DNA from: a virus
Direction: 5' to 3' (one strand)
DNA: 27,850 nucleotides
IMG/VR virus record: IMGVR_UViG_3300037635_001807
Location: 1-27,850 of that record
Part shown: positions 7,004-13,385 of the stretch, piece after piece
Numbering within the stretch: position 1 is the stretch's first letter
Layout of the letters: each line of letters starts with the position of its first letter
Notes under the pieces: model-generated
Seen by the model: only the letters and a program-made list of their open reading frames with translations
Database searches by the model: none
Told to the model about the DNA's origin: nothing
Position numbers and translations under genes: made by a program

Positions 7004-7576
7004 ATGAAAGAAGAAATAAAAGAAGAAATGAATAATGAAGAAAATGAAAAAGCAATGAAGAACTTTGATTGGAAGGGACACATAAGAGATGTCTATAAAG
7101 ATATGAGTAACTCCGAAGGTGGTGTTAATTTTATTAGACCATGTGCAGATACAGAAACGTTTCTGTCTGCTATTTGGCAGATGTCTGATGAAGTTTTAGA
7201 AGGAATGGAAGTACAAGTAGTAATAGACGATAAAGATGATTTGTATATTAGTAGCGGCACACCCGCTTTCGTATCTTTTCAAGGACACGAAGATGAATTA
7301 ACTAACGGTGAACCTATGAGAATACCGATTAAGAGTTGGATACATACTCATCCCTTCGGAGAAGCATATCTAAGCAGTACTGATTGGAGAACTGTAAATA
7401 CTTGGAATACTATGATGAAGAGTGCAATAGTACTTGGGGATAATCAGTACCTTGCTGTTAACATGAATAATGAACAATACGAAAAAGGAACTTACTCAGC
7501 AAAGAAAGTTTTCTACGGTTTAATACAACAAACTGTTTTTGATGACATAGAACCTACAATGGGTGGTGAAGAATAA
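7004..7576 (+). CDS. JAMM/JAB (Mov34/MPN) zinc isopeptidase
   Basis: 190 residues behind GGGAGGA. The active-site signature is complete: H114-T-H116-P, then S124-x2-D127, i.e. H-x-H-x7-S-x2-D, ending the strand KSWIHTHP. The catalytic Glu normally lies on an upstream strand; E69 in GMEVQVVI (or E63/E66) is the likely one. The first 20 residues are highly charged and probably disordered. JAMM enzymes cleave the (iso)peptide bond after the terminal Gly of ubiquitin-like proteins, both to mature precursors and to remove modifiers. The E1-like gene is two genes upstream, and the Ubl candidate with a GG-NQ tail is at 2581. The terminal MGGEE is explained by the ribosome site of the next gene. No NlpC/P60 domain as in phage tail proteins. 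Confidence 0.88.
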   Translation: MKEEIKEEMNNEENEKAMKNFDWKGHIRDVYKDMSNSEGGVNFIRPCADTETFLSAIWQMSDEVLEGMEVQVVIDDKDDLYISSGTPAFVSFQGHEDELTNGEPMRIPIKSWIHTHPFGEAYLSSTDWRTVNTWNTMMKSAIVLGDNQYLAVNMNNEQYEKGTYSAKKVFYGLIQQTVFDDIEPTMGGEE

Positions 7577-7885
7577 ATGAATAATAAAGAATTAGTTGAA
7601 AACACAAACAATGTTGCTAAGGCTGTAAAGTCTCTTGTTAAAGATAACAAGGAACTATTAGATTTAGTATGTTACATGAGAAAGTTATTAGATGAATGTC
7701 TTCATGAAAATAGTGAAGGAGACTTAGTTATGTTAACTAATGACGATAAGAAATTATCTAGAGCCTTTGAAATTATGATGTTAGTCCAACATGAAAAGGA
7801 TTTAGAGAAAGAAAGAAAAGAACAACTTAAAGAGCGTTTCGGTAATCCGAAGGGCGAACAACTAGGGTTAGGTGCGTTTAAATGA
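7577..7885 (+). CDS. Helical coiled-coil protein
   Basis: 102 residues, starting directly after the JAMM stop behind GGTGGTGAAGAA. Nearly all helix; Leu/Val heptads at residues about 5-45 (NVAKAVKSLVKDNKELLDL) and a charged helix at about 60-95. Ends GLGAFK. Co-translated with the JAMM gene and overlapping the lipoprotein gene by 4 nt. Function unknown. Confidence 0.55.
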   Translation: MNNKELVENTNNVAKAVKSLVKDNKELLDLVCYMRKLLDECLHENSEGDLVMLTNDDKKLSRAFEIMMLVQHEKDLEKERKEQLKERFGNPKGEQLGLGAFK

Positions 7886-8388
7886 ATATGGAAAATAGCA
7901 GACAAACAACATTGAAAGAATTTGGATTAGTATTTTTGGTAGCAGTAATGTTATCAGGATGCGCGGGTGAAATAATACCCGACCCTCCATCGGATGATGA
8001 TAGAGTTATTCCTAACTCTTCTACATTAGAAGGTTCTTTTACAGTATTGGTTGGAGATGAAAATGCAACTAAACCTACAATCACATTGGGCAATTCAACA
8101 ACATGGTTAGAAGTAATTAGTTGTAATTATACTGTAACCCACTTAAGTTTCACAGTAGATAATAATACTGTAACTTTCCACAATTATACCTTTGAAGTCG
8201 GAGGATACGTGTCTCAAAACATAACTTACACACATAGACTTAATGCCGATATTATTTATTACGATTATCTTTGGTCTAGCGGCTATGCTCCTTCTATTGG
8301 AACAGTAGACCTATACTTCTCTGATTTTACATATGATATAACAATTAACTATACTATTACATATAGAGAATGGAGAGGAACGGAATGA
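7882..8388 (+). CDS. Predicted lipoprotein, secreted and rich in N-glycosylation sequons
   Basis: 168 residues (ATG 7882 overlaps the previous stop; ATG 7888 is an alternative). N-terminal signal: polar start, hydrophobic core GLVFLVAVMLSG, then a lipobox L-S-G-C with C27 as the predicted lipidated residue. After an acidic Pro-rich spacer the mature domain is strand-rich. It holds eight N-x-S/T sequons (N45, N61, N71, N82, N94, N101, N113, N156). Archaeal surface proteins are N-glycosylated at such sites, so this is likely a membrane-anchored, glycosylated outer-surface protein made during infection. Roles such as superinfection exclusion or virion surface display are possible but not shown. 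It is the only clear exported protein in the window. Confidence 0.75.
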   Translation: MNMENSRQTTLKEFGLVFLVAVMLSGCAGEIIPDPPSDDDRVIPNSSTLEGSFTVLVGDENATKPTITLGNSTTWLEVISCNYTVTHLSFTVDNNTVTFHNYTFEVGGYVSQNITYTHRLNADIIYYDYLWSSGYAPSIGTVDLYFSDFTYDITINYTITYREWRGTE

Positions 8389-8465
8389 CTTGTAACTACT
8401 GTAACAATGTAGAATATAGATTCGGTTTTTGTTACGAATGTTTTTGTAGGGAAAAGGGCTACTGA
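8385..8465 (+). CDS. 26-residue zinc-ribbon miniprotein
   Basis: ATG 8385 overlaps the lipoprotein stop (ATGA) behind GGAACGGA, and TGA 8463-8465 overlaps the next ATG (TGATG). Two Cys pairs, C-NY-C and C-YE-C, separated by 12 residues, plus one extra Cys, make a minimal four-Cys zinc site. The exact phasing with both neighbours supports a real gene. Function unknown. Confidence 0.5.
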   Translation: MTCNYCNNVEYRFGFCYECFCREKGY

Positions 8466-8869
8466 TGGGAAACCGCAAGGCGGTTACTATTCAGTTCCCT
8501 GCCCCACTACCTGCTGAAATTCTATGTCCTATTTGTGAAGGAAACAAATGTAAAGTTTGTGAGATGACAGGTAAGATGAAGTTAGTAGTCGATGCTAAAG
8601 TACCAATACAAAGAAATCTAATAGTGAAATATGTTTCTAATCATTTAGAATCTATTGCATTAGAATTATCTAGAAACTATGGTCTAGTTCCTGAAGTTAA
8701 TACAGAAGAAGTATTTGAGTGTGACGAGAAAAGACAATATGAAATTGTAAAGATAAGTAGTTTAGGTGGGGTGATTTGGGTAGCAAATAGATTAGATGAT
8801 TTAGAATCACCTAGATATTTTACCACACTTAAGGAACTTACTAGATTTAAGGAAGGTTGGTTTACATGA
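8465..8869 (+). CDS. Zinc-binding hypothetical protein (DnaJ-like Cys cluster)
   Basis: 134 residues. After a basic strand (KAVTIQFPAPLP) comes CPIC-x-G-x3-C-x2-C-x2-TGK, which has the CxxC...CxxCxxxG spacing of a DnaJ-type zinc knuckle, without the rest of DnaJ. The remainder is alpha/beta with an amphipathic helix (HLESIALELSRNYG) and an FTTLKELTRF helix near the end. A perfect hairpin AACCGC-AAG-GCGGTT (8471-8485) lies just after the start codon. Nucleic-acid or protein binding is plausible; role unknown. Confidence 0.65.
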   Translation: MGNRKAVTIQFPAPLPAEILCPICEGNKCKVCEMTGKMKLVVDAKVPIQRNLIVKYVSNHLESIALELSRNYGLVPEVNTEEVFECDEKRQYEIVKISSLGGVIWVANRLDDLESPRYFTTLKELTRFKEGWFT

Positions 8870-9108
8870 ATAGCAATAACATTGATGAAGGTATGGATAA
8901 TTGTTTCAATTGTGCTTTTGAAACAGTTGAAGAATATCTTGTTGAAGATTCAGATATAGAAAAACACAAATCAACAGTTATTAGTTGTAATGCGTGTGGT
9001 GCTATGTGGAATAACATCACTCGCCGAGCCATGGCCGAGAGAGCGGAAGCATACATGAAAGAAACTCGTATATTGCTACTAAAGTTGAAGAAGGAAGTGA
9101 ATGAATGA
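8866..9108 (+). CDS. Zinc-ribbon small protein
   Basis: 80 residues from ATG 8866, which overlaps the previous stop (ATGA) behind AAGGAAGG; an in-frame start 9 nt earlier has no better support. NCFNC and SCNACGAMWNN form a four-Cys zinc ribbon (residues about 13-50), the second half like rubredoxin-type knuckles. A long basic/acidic helix (about 52-80) follows. Similar 'ISCNxCGAxW' ribbons occur in phage proteins. Function unknown. Confidence 0.6.
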   Translation: MNSNNIDEGMDNCFNCAFETVEEYLVEDSDIEKHKSTVISCNACGAMWNNITRRAMAERAEAYMKETRILLLKLKKEVNE

Positions 9109-9272
9109 GCGATACTGAACCGGATAATAAATTGTATATTCATATGACCCAATGTTGTGGTGCAACGGTATTTATTTATACTGATTATAGTCAAGGTGGA
9201 GAGTTGATGATACCTATTTGTTTTTCTTGTAAACAGAAAGTAACTTTAGAAGGAGAGATAATCAATGAGTGA
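9105..9272 (+). CDS. 55-residue zinc-ribbon protein
   Basis: ATG 9105 overlaps the preceding stop (ATGA) behind GAAGGAAG; stop 9270-9272 overlaps the next gene. QCCGATVFIY is followed after 18 residues by ICFSCKQKV, a two-strand four-Cys ribbon. No other feature. One of a cluster of four small zinc proteins at 8385-9272. Confidence 0.55.
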   Translation: MSDTEPDNKLYIHMTQCCGATVFIYTDYSQGGELMIPICFSCKQKVTLEGEIINE

Positions 9273-9597
9273 TATTTGGATTGAAATACTAATGGAAGAT
9301 AGTTGCTTGTGGCAACTCAAGGGTAAAACTTGGACTGAATCGCCTACATTAGAAGATATGCAAGAAACGGTAGGAGGTAACATTCAATATGTGCCTAAAG
9401 CACTATTGCTTGATGGTGTAAAAAGTATGATTGTGAATGAAGAAGGTCTTTGGTCGAAATTAGAAATTAACCATTTAGCAACTCAGCAATACTTCCATGT
9501 ACACTTGTCCACCAATCCGATTGTCGGTAATGTAATTGTGCAGGTTGATGAAGAGTTTGTTACTAAAGACTACTGGCTAAAGGGGGGAGAAGAATGA
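9265..9597 (+). CDS. DUF3846-like small protein
   Basis: 110 residues behind AAGGAGAG. It shows the layout I associate with DUF3846, a phage/archaeal hypothetical family: a helix leading to VGGNIQYV, a strand pair, then VNEEGLWSKLEINHLAT, and a last strand with IVGNVIV. The family has no established function that I can state with confidence. The terminal KGGEE is encoded by GGGGGGAGAAG, the ribosome site of the next gene. Assignment by motif order only. Confidence 0.55.
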   Translation: MSDIWIEILMEDSCLWQLKGKTWTESPTLEDMQETVGGNIQYVPKALLLDGVKSMIVNEEGLWSKLEINHLATQQYFHVHLSTNPIVGNVIVQVDEEFVTKDYWLKGGEE

Positions 9598-9824
9598 GTG
9601 ATGATATGGATATAATAGCGAGAGTTCCTCGCAACGCTACTACCGAACTACTAATCAAAACAGGAGAGTTTTGGAAAGTAGAAGTAGTAGATGTAAGATG
9701 GTATTCTGATGGGAAGCCAACAAGAAAAGGAGTGAGAATAAATATGGAAGAATTACCTACGTTAATTAAAGCGTTAGAAAAAATAAATAATAAAAATGAG
9801 GCGAATAAGGATGACACTAATTAG
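9594..9824 (+). CDS. PC4/p15-like ssDNA-binding protein
   Basis: 76 residues. Residues about 20-65 match the transcriptional coactivator PC4 domain: strands (ELLIKTGEFWKVEVVDVR), the short turn WYSDGKPTRKGVRIN, and the amphipathic helix EELPTLIKALEKI. PC4 proteins dimerise and bind ssDNA through the strands, and in phages and archaea they act in replication, recombination or transcription. Located between a DUF3846-like gene and DNA ligase, whose start lies inside the end of this gene. With the OB-fold protein at 14621 it would be a second ssDNA-binding protein. Short Asn/Lys-rich tail. Confidence 0.72.
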   Translation: MSDDMDIIARVPRNATTELLIKTGEFWKVEVVDVRWYSDGKPTRKGVRINMEELPTLIKALEKINNKNEANKDDTN

Positions 9825-11340
9825 ATTTGCAAGAATGTGTGAAGCAGTAGAATTAAACAATACAATGAAAAATAAAATCAAAATAATAGACGAATCATTA
9901 AGTTCATTTTCCTGTCCTAAGACAGTTTTAGATATTTTAAGTCTAAACCTTGAAGCAAACTCTATCGGTAAAAAACGGGCTATTACTTGGATAGCAAATT
10001 CATTAGAATTATTTGACAACGAAGTTCAAGAACAGGAAGAAATATGGGGAGACATAGGCGAAGGTATGTATCAATATCTTCCCGATAATAGAACAAGCAA
10101 TTTATCAATAAAACAATTACACTCTTTATTATTGTTAGACTGTTCTAGTATCAATAGTGATTCATATAGTGTTTTTAGTAGTGCATTAAAAGAAATGTCC
10201 TCTTTAGAAGCAAAATGGTTCATTAGATATTGGCTAAGAACTCCTAGAAATAGAGTTTCTTATTCTACTGTTGTTAAGGCTGTTAAGAGAAGGTTTCCTA
10301 ACAAAAGAGTAAATTTTCTATCTTCAATACAACACGTTTCAACTGTTTTTCATTATTTAGAAAATGATTTACAGCCTCCGACCACTATTCAAACAGGAAT
10401 GTTTCTCAACCCCTCATTAGCAAAGACCTACGGTAATGAGTTACCTAAAAAATATATTTTAGATGTAAAATATGACGGGAACAGATATCAAATACATAAA
10501 AATAAATCCGATGTAATAATTTTTAATAGAAAGGGTAAGGTTGTATCGAATCAGTTTCTCGATGTCGTTGAACAGGTTAAAAAATTTAACGCTAATACTT
10601 GTATTTTAGACACCGAGATATATCCGGTCATCGAAAACGGAAGTATAGAACCTGCTCCACATAAGAAAATGGCCGCTAGGGTTCACGCTAAGGATAAACA
10701 AGAAGCCATGCTTAAATGCCCTGTTAAAATGGTTATATTTGACATAATACAATACATGGGTTTCCTATTGATTGACGAACCATATGAAAAACGTCTTATC
10801 CATCTGAAAGATTTTCCATCAGAGAATAGAGTGTGGTCTTTTTCTAAAGAAACAACTATCGAATCTGCCTATAACACATCAATCAACAGTGGTTTTGAGG
10901 GTATTATGATTAAAGACTTAGAAGCCAAATACAAAAGCGGTAGGAGTAATAATATTTTAAAACACAAACCTTCTAGAATAGAATTAGATTTAGTCATAAC
11001 TTCTGCTAAGTATGGTGATGGTAAAAGATTAGGATGGTTCGGTTCTTTCGGGATTTCTGCTAAAACAGAAAACGGTTATGTTAGTGTAGGAAACGTAGGT
11101 AGCGGCCTTTCGGATGGAGATTTAATATATTTAACAACTGAATTAAGAAAAATAATAGACAAGTTTTCAGGTGAAACATATTATGTCTTACCTAGAATAG
11201 TGTTAGAAATTAGATGTGATTTAATTTCTCAAGATTCTGATGGTAATTATGGCTTGCGATTTCCTAGAGTAGTTAGAATACGGCACGACAAACACCCGTA
11301 TAATTGCACAACTCTAGATGACATAAAAAATATGATATAG
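9811..11340 (+). CDS. lig: ATP-dependent DNA ligase
   Basis: 509 residues from ATG 9811 (GAGG at 9798-9801); the upstream in-frame ATG at 9796 lacks a site, and from 9811 the N-terminus reads like archaeal ligases (MTLIRFARMCEAVE). Motif I is K220-YDGNR, where K220 takes AMP. Motif III is ILDTEIY (265-271), IIIa MVIFDI (307-312), IV EGIMIK (363-368), V ILKHKP (382-387). A helical N-terminal DNA-binding domain (about 1-195) precedes the catalytic core and an OB-fold C-terminus (about 390-509). It seals nicks between Okazaki fragments using ATP. Slightly shorter than the cellular archaeal enzyme (about 560). No clear PCNA-binding tail. Confidence 0.93.
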   Translation: MTLIRFARMCEAVELNNTMKNKIKIIDESLSSFSCPKTVLDILSLNLEANSIGKKRAITWIANSLELFDNEVQEQEEIWGDIGEGMYQYLPDNRTSNLSIKQLHSLLLLDCSSINSDSYSVFSSALKEMSSLEAKWFIRYWLRTPRNRVSYSTVVKAVKRRFPNKRVNFLSSIQHVSTVFHYLENDLQPPTTIQTGMFLNPSLAKTYGNELPKKYILDVKYDGNRYQIHKNKSDVIIFNRKGKVVSNQFLDVVEQVKKFNANTCILDTEIYPVIENGSIEPAPHKKMAARVHAKDKQEAMLKCPVKMVIFDIIQYMGFLLIDEPYEKRLIHLKDFPSENRVWSFSKETTIESAYNTSINSGFEGIMIKDLEAKYKSGRSNNILKHKPSRIELDLVITSAKYGDGKRLGWFGSFGISAKTENGYVSVGNVGSGLSDGDLIYLTTELRKIIDKFSGETYYVLPRIVLEIRCDLISQDSDGNYGLRFPRVVRIRHDKHPYNCTTLDDIKNMI

Positions 11341-11349
11341 AAAATACGT

Positions 11350-11371
11350 TAGGTAAAATATTATTTACCTA
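11350..11371 (+). other. 8-bp hairpin after the ligase gene
   Basis: TAGGTAAA (11350-11357) and TTTACCTA (11364-11371) are perfect complements around a 6-nt loop, in the 48-nt gap between ligase and the next gene. No T-tract follows, so a terminator is unlikely; an mRNA-stability or processing hairpin ahead of the AAGGAG site at 11378-11383 is more plausible. Confidence 0.5.
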
Positions 11372-11388
11372 TTGTATAAGGAGTTAAT

Positions 11389-11790
11389 ATGTTAGACCGC
11401 AAGATTGTTCTCGGAGTTTGTTCTGTAATAGCAAAACCGACAGTATCAGTTATCAAAGCGGAAAGATATAGTTTAGGTTATAGAGTAAAATTATCAATAG
11501 TCTTTAGGAGTAACGGTGGAAGATTACAGGCACTACACCGTTGCTTCTTACAAAATAATATTCAAAGCAAATATAAAATATCTGAGTCTAAAAATAGACA
11601 AAGACCTATACTAACAATAAGTAAGTTAGAAGATATTGACAGATTTATGAAGACGTATGATATGTCTTCTGTATCCTTTGACAACAATTGGGATGTCTTT
11701 AAAGGAGTTAAAAACATAGTGGATACCAACCAACACAAGACGATGAAGGGTCTTGATGAAATACTAGAATTGAAGGGGTATCTAATATGA
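11389..11790 (+). CDS. Possible LAGLIDADG-fold protein (degenerate half-domain)
   Basis: 133 residues behind AAGGAG. The layout recalls one LAGLIDADG homing-endonuclease unit: strands GYRVKLSIVFRSN, helix LQALHRCFLQNNI, strand pair with SKNRQRPILTI, helix KLEDIDRFMKTY, then a C-terminal helix in which KTMKGLDEILELK resembles the 'H-x-T-xx-G' end of the family. I do not see the acidic LAGLIDADG helix itself, so a cleavage activity is doubtful. It may be a domesticated DNA-binding remnant or an unrelated fold. It lies between ligase and the clamp-loader block, not inside a gene. Confidence 0.4.
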   Translation: MLDRKIVLGVCSVIAKPTVSVIKAERYSLGYRVKLSIVFRSNGGRLQALHRCFLQNNIQSKYKISESKNRQRPILTISKLEDIDRFMKTYDMSSVSFDNNWDVFKGVKNIVDTNQHKTMKGLDEILELKGYLI

Positions 11791-12131
11791 AAAAGAAAGA
11801 AGAATTGTGTCCTAGATGTGATTTAAGACCTACTAAAAACGGTAAACATATTTGCGAAATGTGCAACCTTTCAATTCTAGAAAACAAACCTGTTGATTCA
11901 GTTAACGATACCGAAATATTAGGTTATCACATACACCAAATACTTTGGGAAGGATGTCAAGATTGTGGAAATAATAATTTTCATTGTGATGCGGGTGTTG
12001 TAGAAGAAAACAATTTGAAGTGGTACATAATACAAGTACAATGTCAAAAATGTAATGTTAATTATGAACAAATAATGGAAGTGAGAATGAATGAGTCTAA
12101 TAAAAATAAGCAAAGAACACATGAAGAGTAA
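11787..12131 (+). CDS. Double zinc-ribbon protein
   Basis: 114 residues, ATGA overlap with the previous gene. Four CxxC pairs: LCPRC, ICEMC (first ribbon, residues about 8-26), GCQDC and QCQKC (second ribbon, about 57-92). The first ribbon has the RPTKNGKHIC spacing of small Cys4 knuckles. The tail beyond residue 100 overlaps the clamp-loader-like gene by 41 nt and is polar. Likely nucleic-acid or protein binding; role unknown. Confidence 0.6.
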   Translation: MKKKEELCPRCDLRPTKNGKHICEMCNLSILENKPVDSVNDTEILGYHIHQILWEGCQDCGNNNFHCDAGVVEENNLKWYIIQVQCQKCNVNYEQIMEVRMNESNKNKQRTHEE

Positions 12132-12942
12132 ACCAATAGTAATATTAGGAAATACATCTATGGATAAGATGAAGAGAGCAAGGTCTTTTGTTTCAGATAG
12201 CCCAATAGTTATGTATGCAAATGAGTATGATATTACTGATAACTTTAGTATCCCTAAAGATGTAGGTATTATTATTGACGAGATGCATTACAAACCTAAT
12301 ACTGATTTAATAAGAAGAACAGTATTAGAATACGCAGGTCAAGTTGTATTAATTACTGATAGTAAAAAGGCAGTACCAACTTCTTTGTATAACCTATGTG
12401 ATATGAAAAGACCAACAGAAAAGTTAGATGTTCTAAACATATCTCCTAGAGCAGATGAACCTATCAATTATGATTTAGATATGTTTACTTTAGTTAGAGA
12501 ATATCTAACTAATAGAAATAGAGACGAGGTTGCTACTAAATTAAGGATGAACAAACCCGCAGATAATCAAATACTATCTTGGATTATACCGAATATAAAC
12601 CCAAACAAAATAGCATTCATTGATAATAATGTGAAAAGACGTTGGGATAATTCTTACTTTTATGAGTTGTTAGCATATTCTCATAACGGTAAACTTAGTG
12701 CTAAGATGGTAATGCCTACTAGAAGAAAGTATTCTAAGTTAGGTAGTATTGCTAGTAGGTTAGGACTAAGAAGACATGAAACTTATCTTCTCGATGATTT
12801 ATTGAAAGATGATAAGTTCAAAAAATATGCAATGACAAAGTTAGATAATTCAGAATGTAGATTATTAAAACTTGGAGAGAAAAGAAAAATAGAAACAAAG
12901 AAGATAGTATTACCTTCGCCCACTTTAGATAAGTGGTTATAA
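12091..12942 (+). CDS. Degenerate AAA+ clamp-loader subunit (RFC-large-like) with PCNA-binding tail
   Basis: 283 residues from ATG 12091 (GGAAGTGAG upstream); ATG 12121 is a weaker alternative. The AAA+ outline is visible but eroded: strand IVILGNTSMDKM (17-27) in place of a P-loop, with Lys26 but no GxGK[T/S]; GIIIDEMH (59-66) like Walker B; VVLITDSKK (85-93) like sensor 1. A basic helical C-terminal region follows, and the last eight residues, SPTLDKWL, fit the PCNA-interacting pattern x-x-x-L-x-x-W-L. Archaeal RFC large subunits also end in such a box. The RFC small subunit gene is two genes downstream. I infer a non-hydrolysing RFC-L-like partner that contacts PCNA. Alternative: an unrelated P-loop-derived protein. 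Confidence 0.6.
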   Translation: MSLIKISKEHMKSKPIVILGNTSMDKMKRARSFVSDSPIVMYANEYDITDNFSIPKDVGIIIDEMHYKPNTDLIRRTVLEYAGQVVLITDSKKAVPTSLYNLCDMKRPTEKLDVLNISPRADEPINYDLDMFTLVREYLTNRNRDEVATKLRMNKPADNQILSWIIPNINPNKIAFIDNNVKRRWDNSYFYELLAYSHNGKLSAKMVMPTRRKYSKLGSIASRLGLRRHETYLLDDLLKDDKFKKYAMTKLDNSECRLLKLGEKRKIETKKIVLPSPTLDKWL

Positions 12943-12960
12943 AAATAAAGAGGAATAAAA

Positions 12961-13083
12961 ATGAAAAAACAATTAAATGATAAAAAATATAAAAGAAGAA
13001 TGGATAAAATGTTAGATTTGTTAGAGAAACAAAATGAACTGTTTCTAAAATTAATAAGTGAACTTAACGGAGAGGAAGAGTAA
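12961..13083 (+). CDS. 40-residue charged helical protein
   Basis: ATG 12961 behind AGAGGAATAAAA, stop 13081-13083 sharing one base with the next ATG. Lys-rich N-terminus, then a heptad-like helix (MLDLLEKQNELFLKLISEL) that could dimerise, and an acidic end encoding the next ribosome site. Sits between the two clamp-loader genes. Function unknown. Confidence 0.5.
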   Translation: MKKQLNDKKYKRRMDKMLDLLEKQNELFLKLISELNGEEE

Positions 13084-13385
13084 TGGTGGGAAGATTAAAA
13101 GTTGTAAACACTTTACAATGTGTTATTTGTCTAAAAAACATAGAACATAAAATGTTAGATGGTAAAGTTTTCAAAACAGATGGGCATAACGCTGAACCAA
13201 TCACATTAGGAAGATGTTGTGATTTTTGTGATTGTGTAGTAGTTGAACCTTCTAGGATAGGAGAATTGTTTGACAAACCTGTCGATGTTATTGTTTATGG
13301 TCTAAAAAGATACCAAGAAAGAATGGCTAACGATAAAGCCAATGGTATTACAACTAAAAGTTTGAAACAGAGGGCGATACAATGA
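13083..13385 (+). CDS. Zinc-finger protein of common phage type
   Basis: 100 residues. CVIC near residue 13, then TDGHNAEPITLGRCCDFCDCVVVEPSR region: the 'GHNA-P...GrCC-xx-C...VV..R' pattern is, as I recall, shared by many small phage and viral hypotheticals and makes a four-Cys zinc site. A helix (about 70-90) follows. Overlaps the RFC gene by 4 nt. Function not established. Confidence 0.65.
   Translation: MVGRLKVVNTLQCVICLKNIEHKMLDGKVFKTDGHNAEPITLGRCCDFCDCVVVEPSRIGELFDKPVDVIVYGLKRYQERMANDKANGITTKSLKQRAIQ

Noticed and set aside
6985-7576. Gly-Gly near the C-termini of the 6758 protein (MGGI) and JAMM protein (MGGEE), also KGGEE at 9597, as further ubiquitin-like tails
   Set aside because: In each case the Gly codons form the Shine-Dalgarno of the gene that starts a few nt later, which explains them without a modifier role.
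7004-7576. JAMM protein as a phage tail-assembly (lambda K-like) protein
   Set aside because: No NlpC/P60 domain and no tail genes nearby; it sits beside an E1-like gene.
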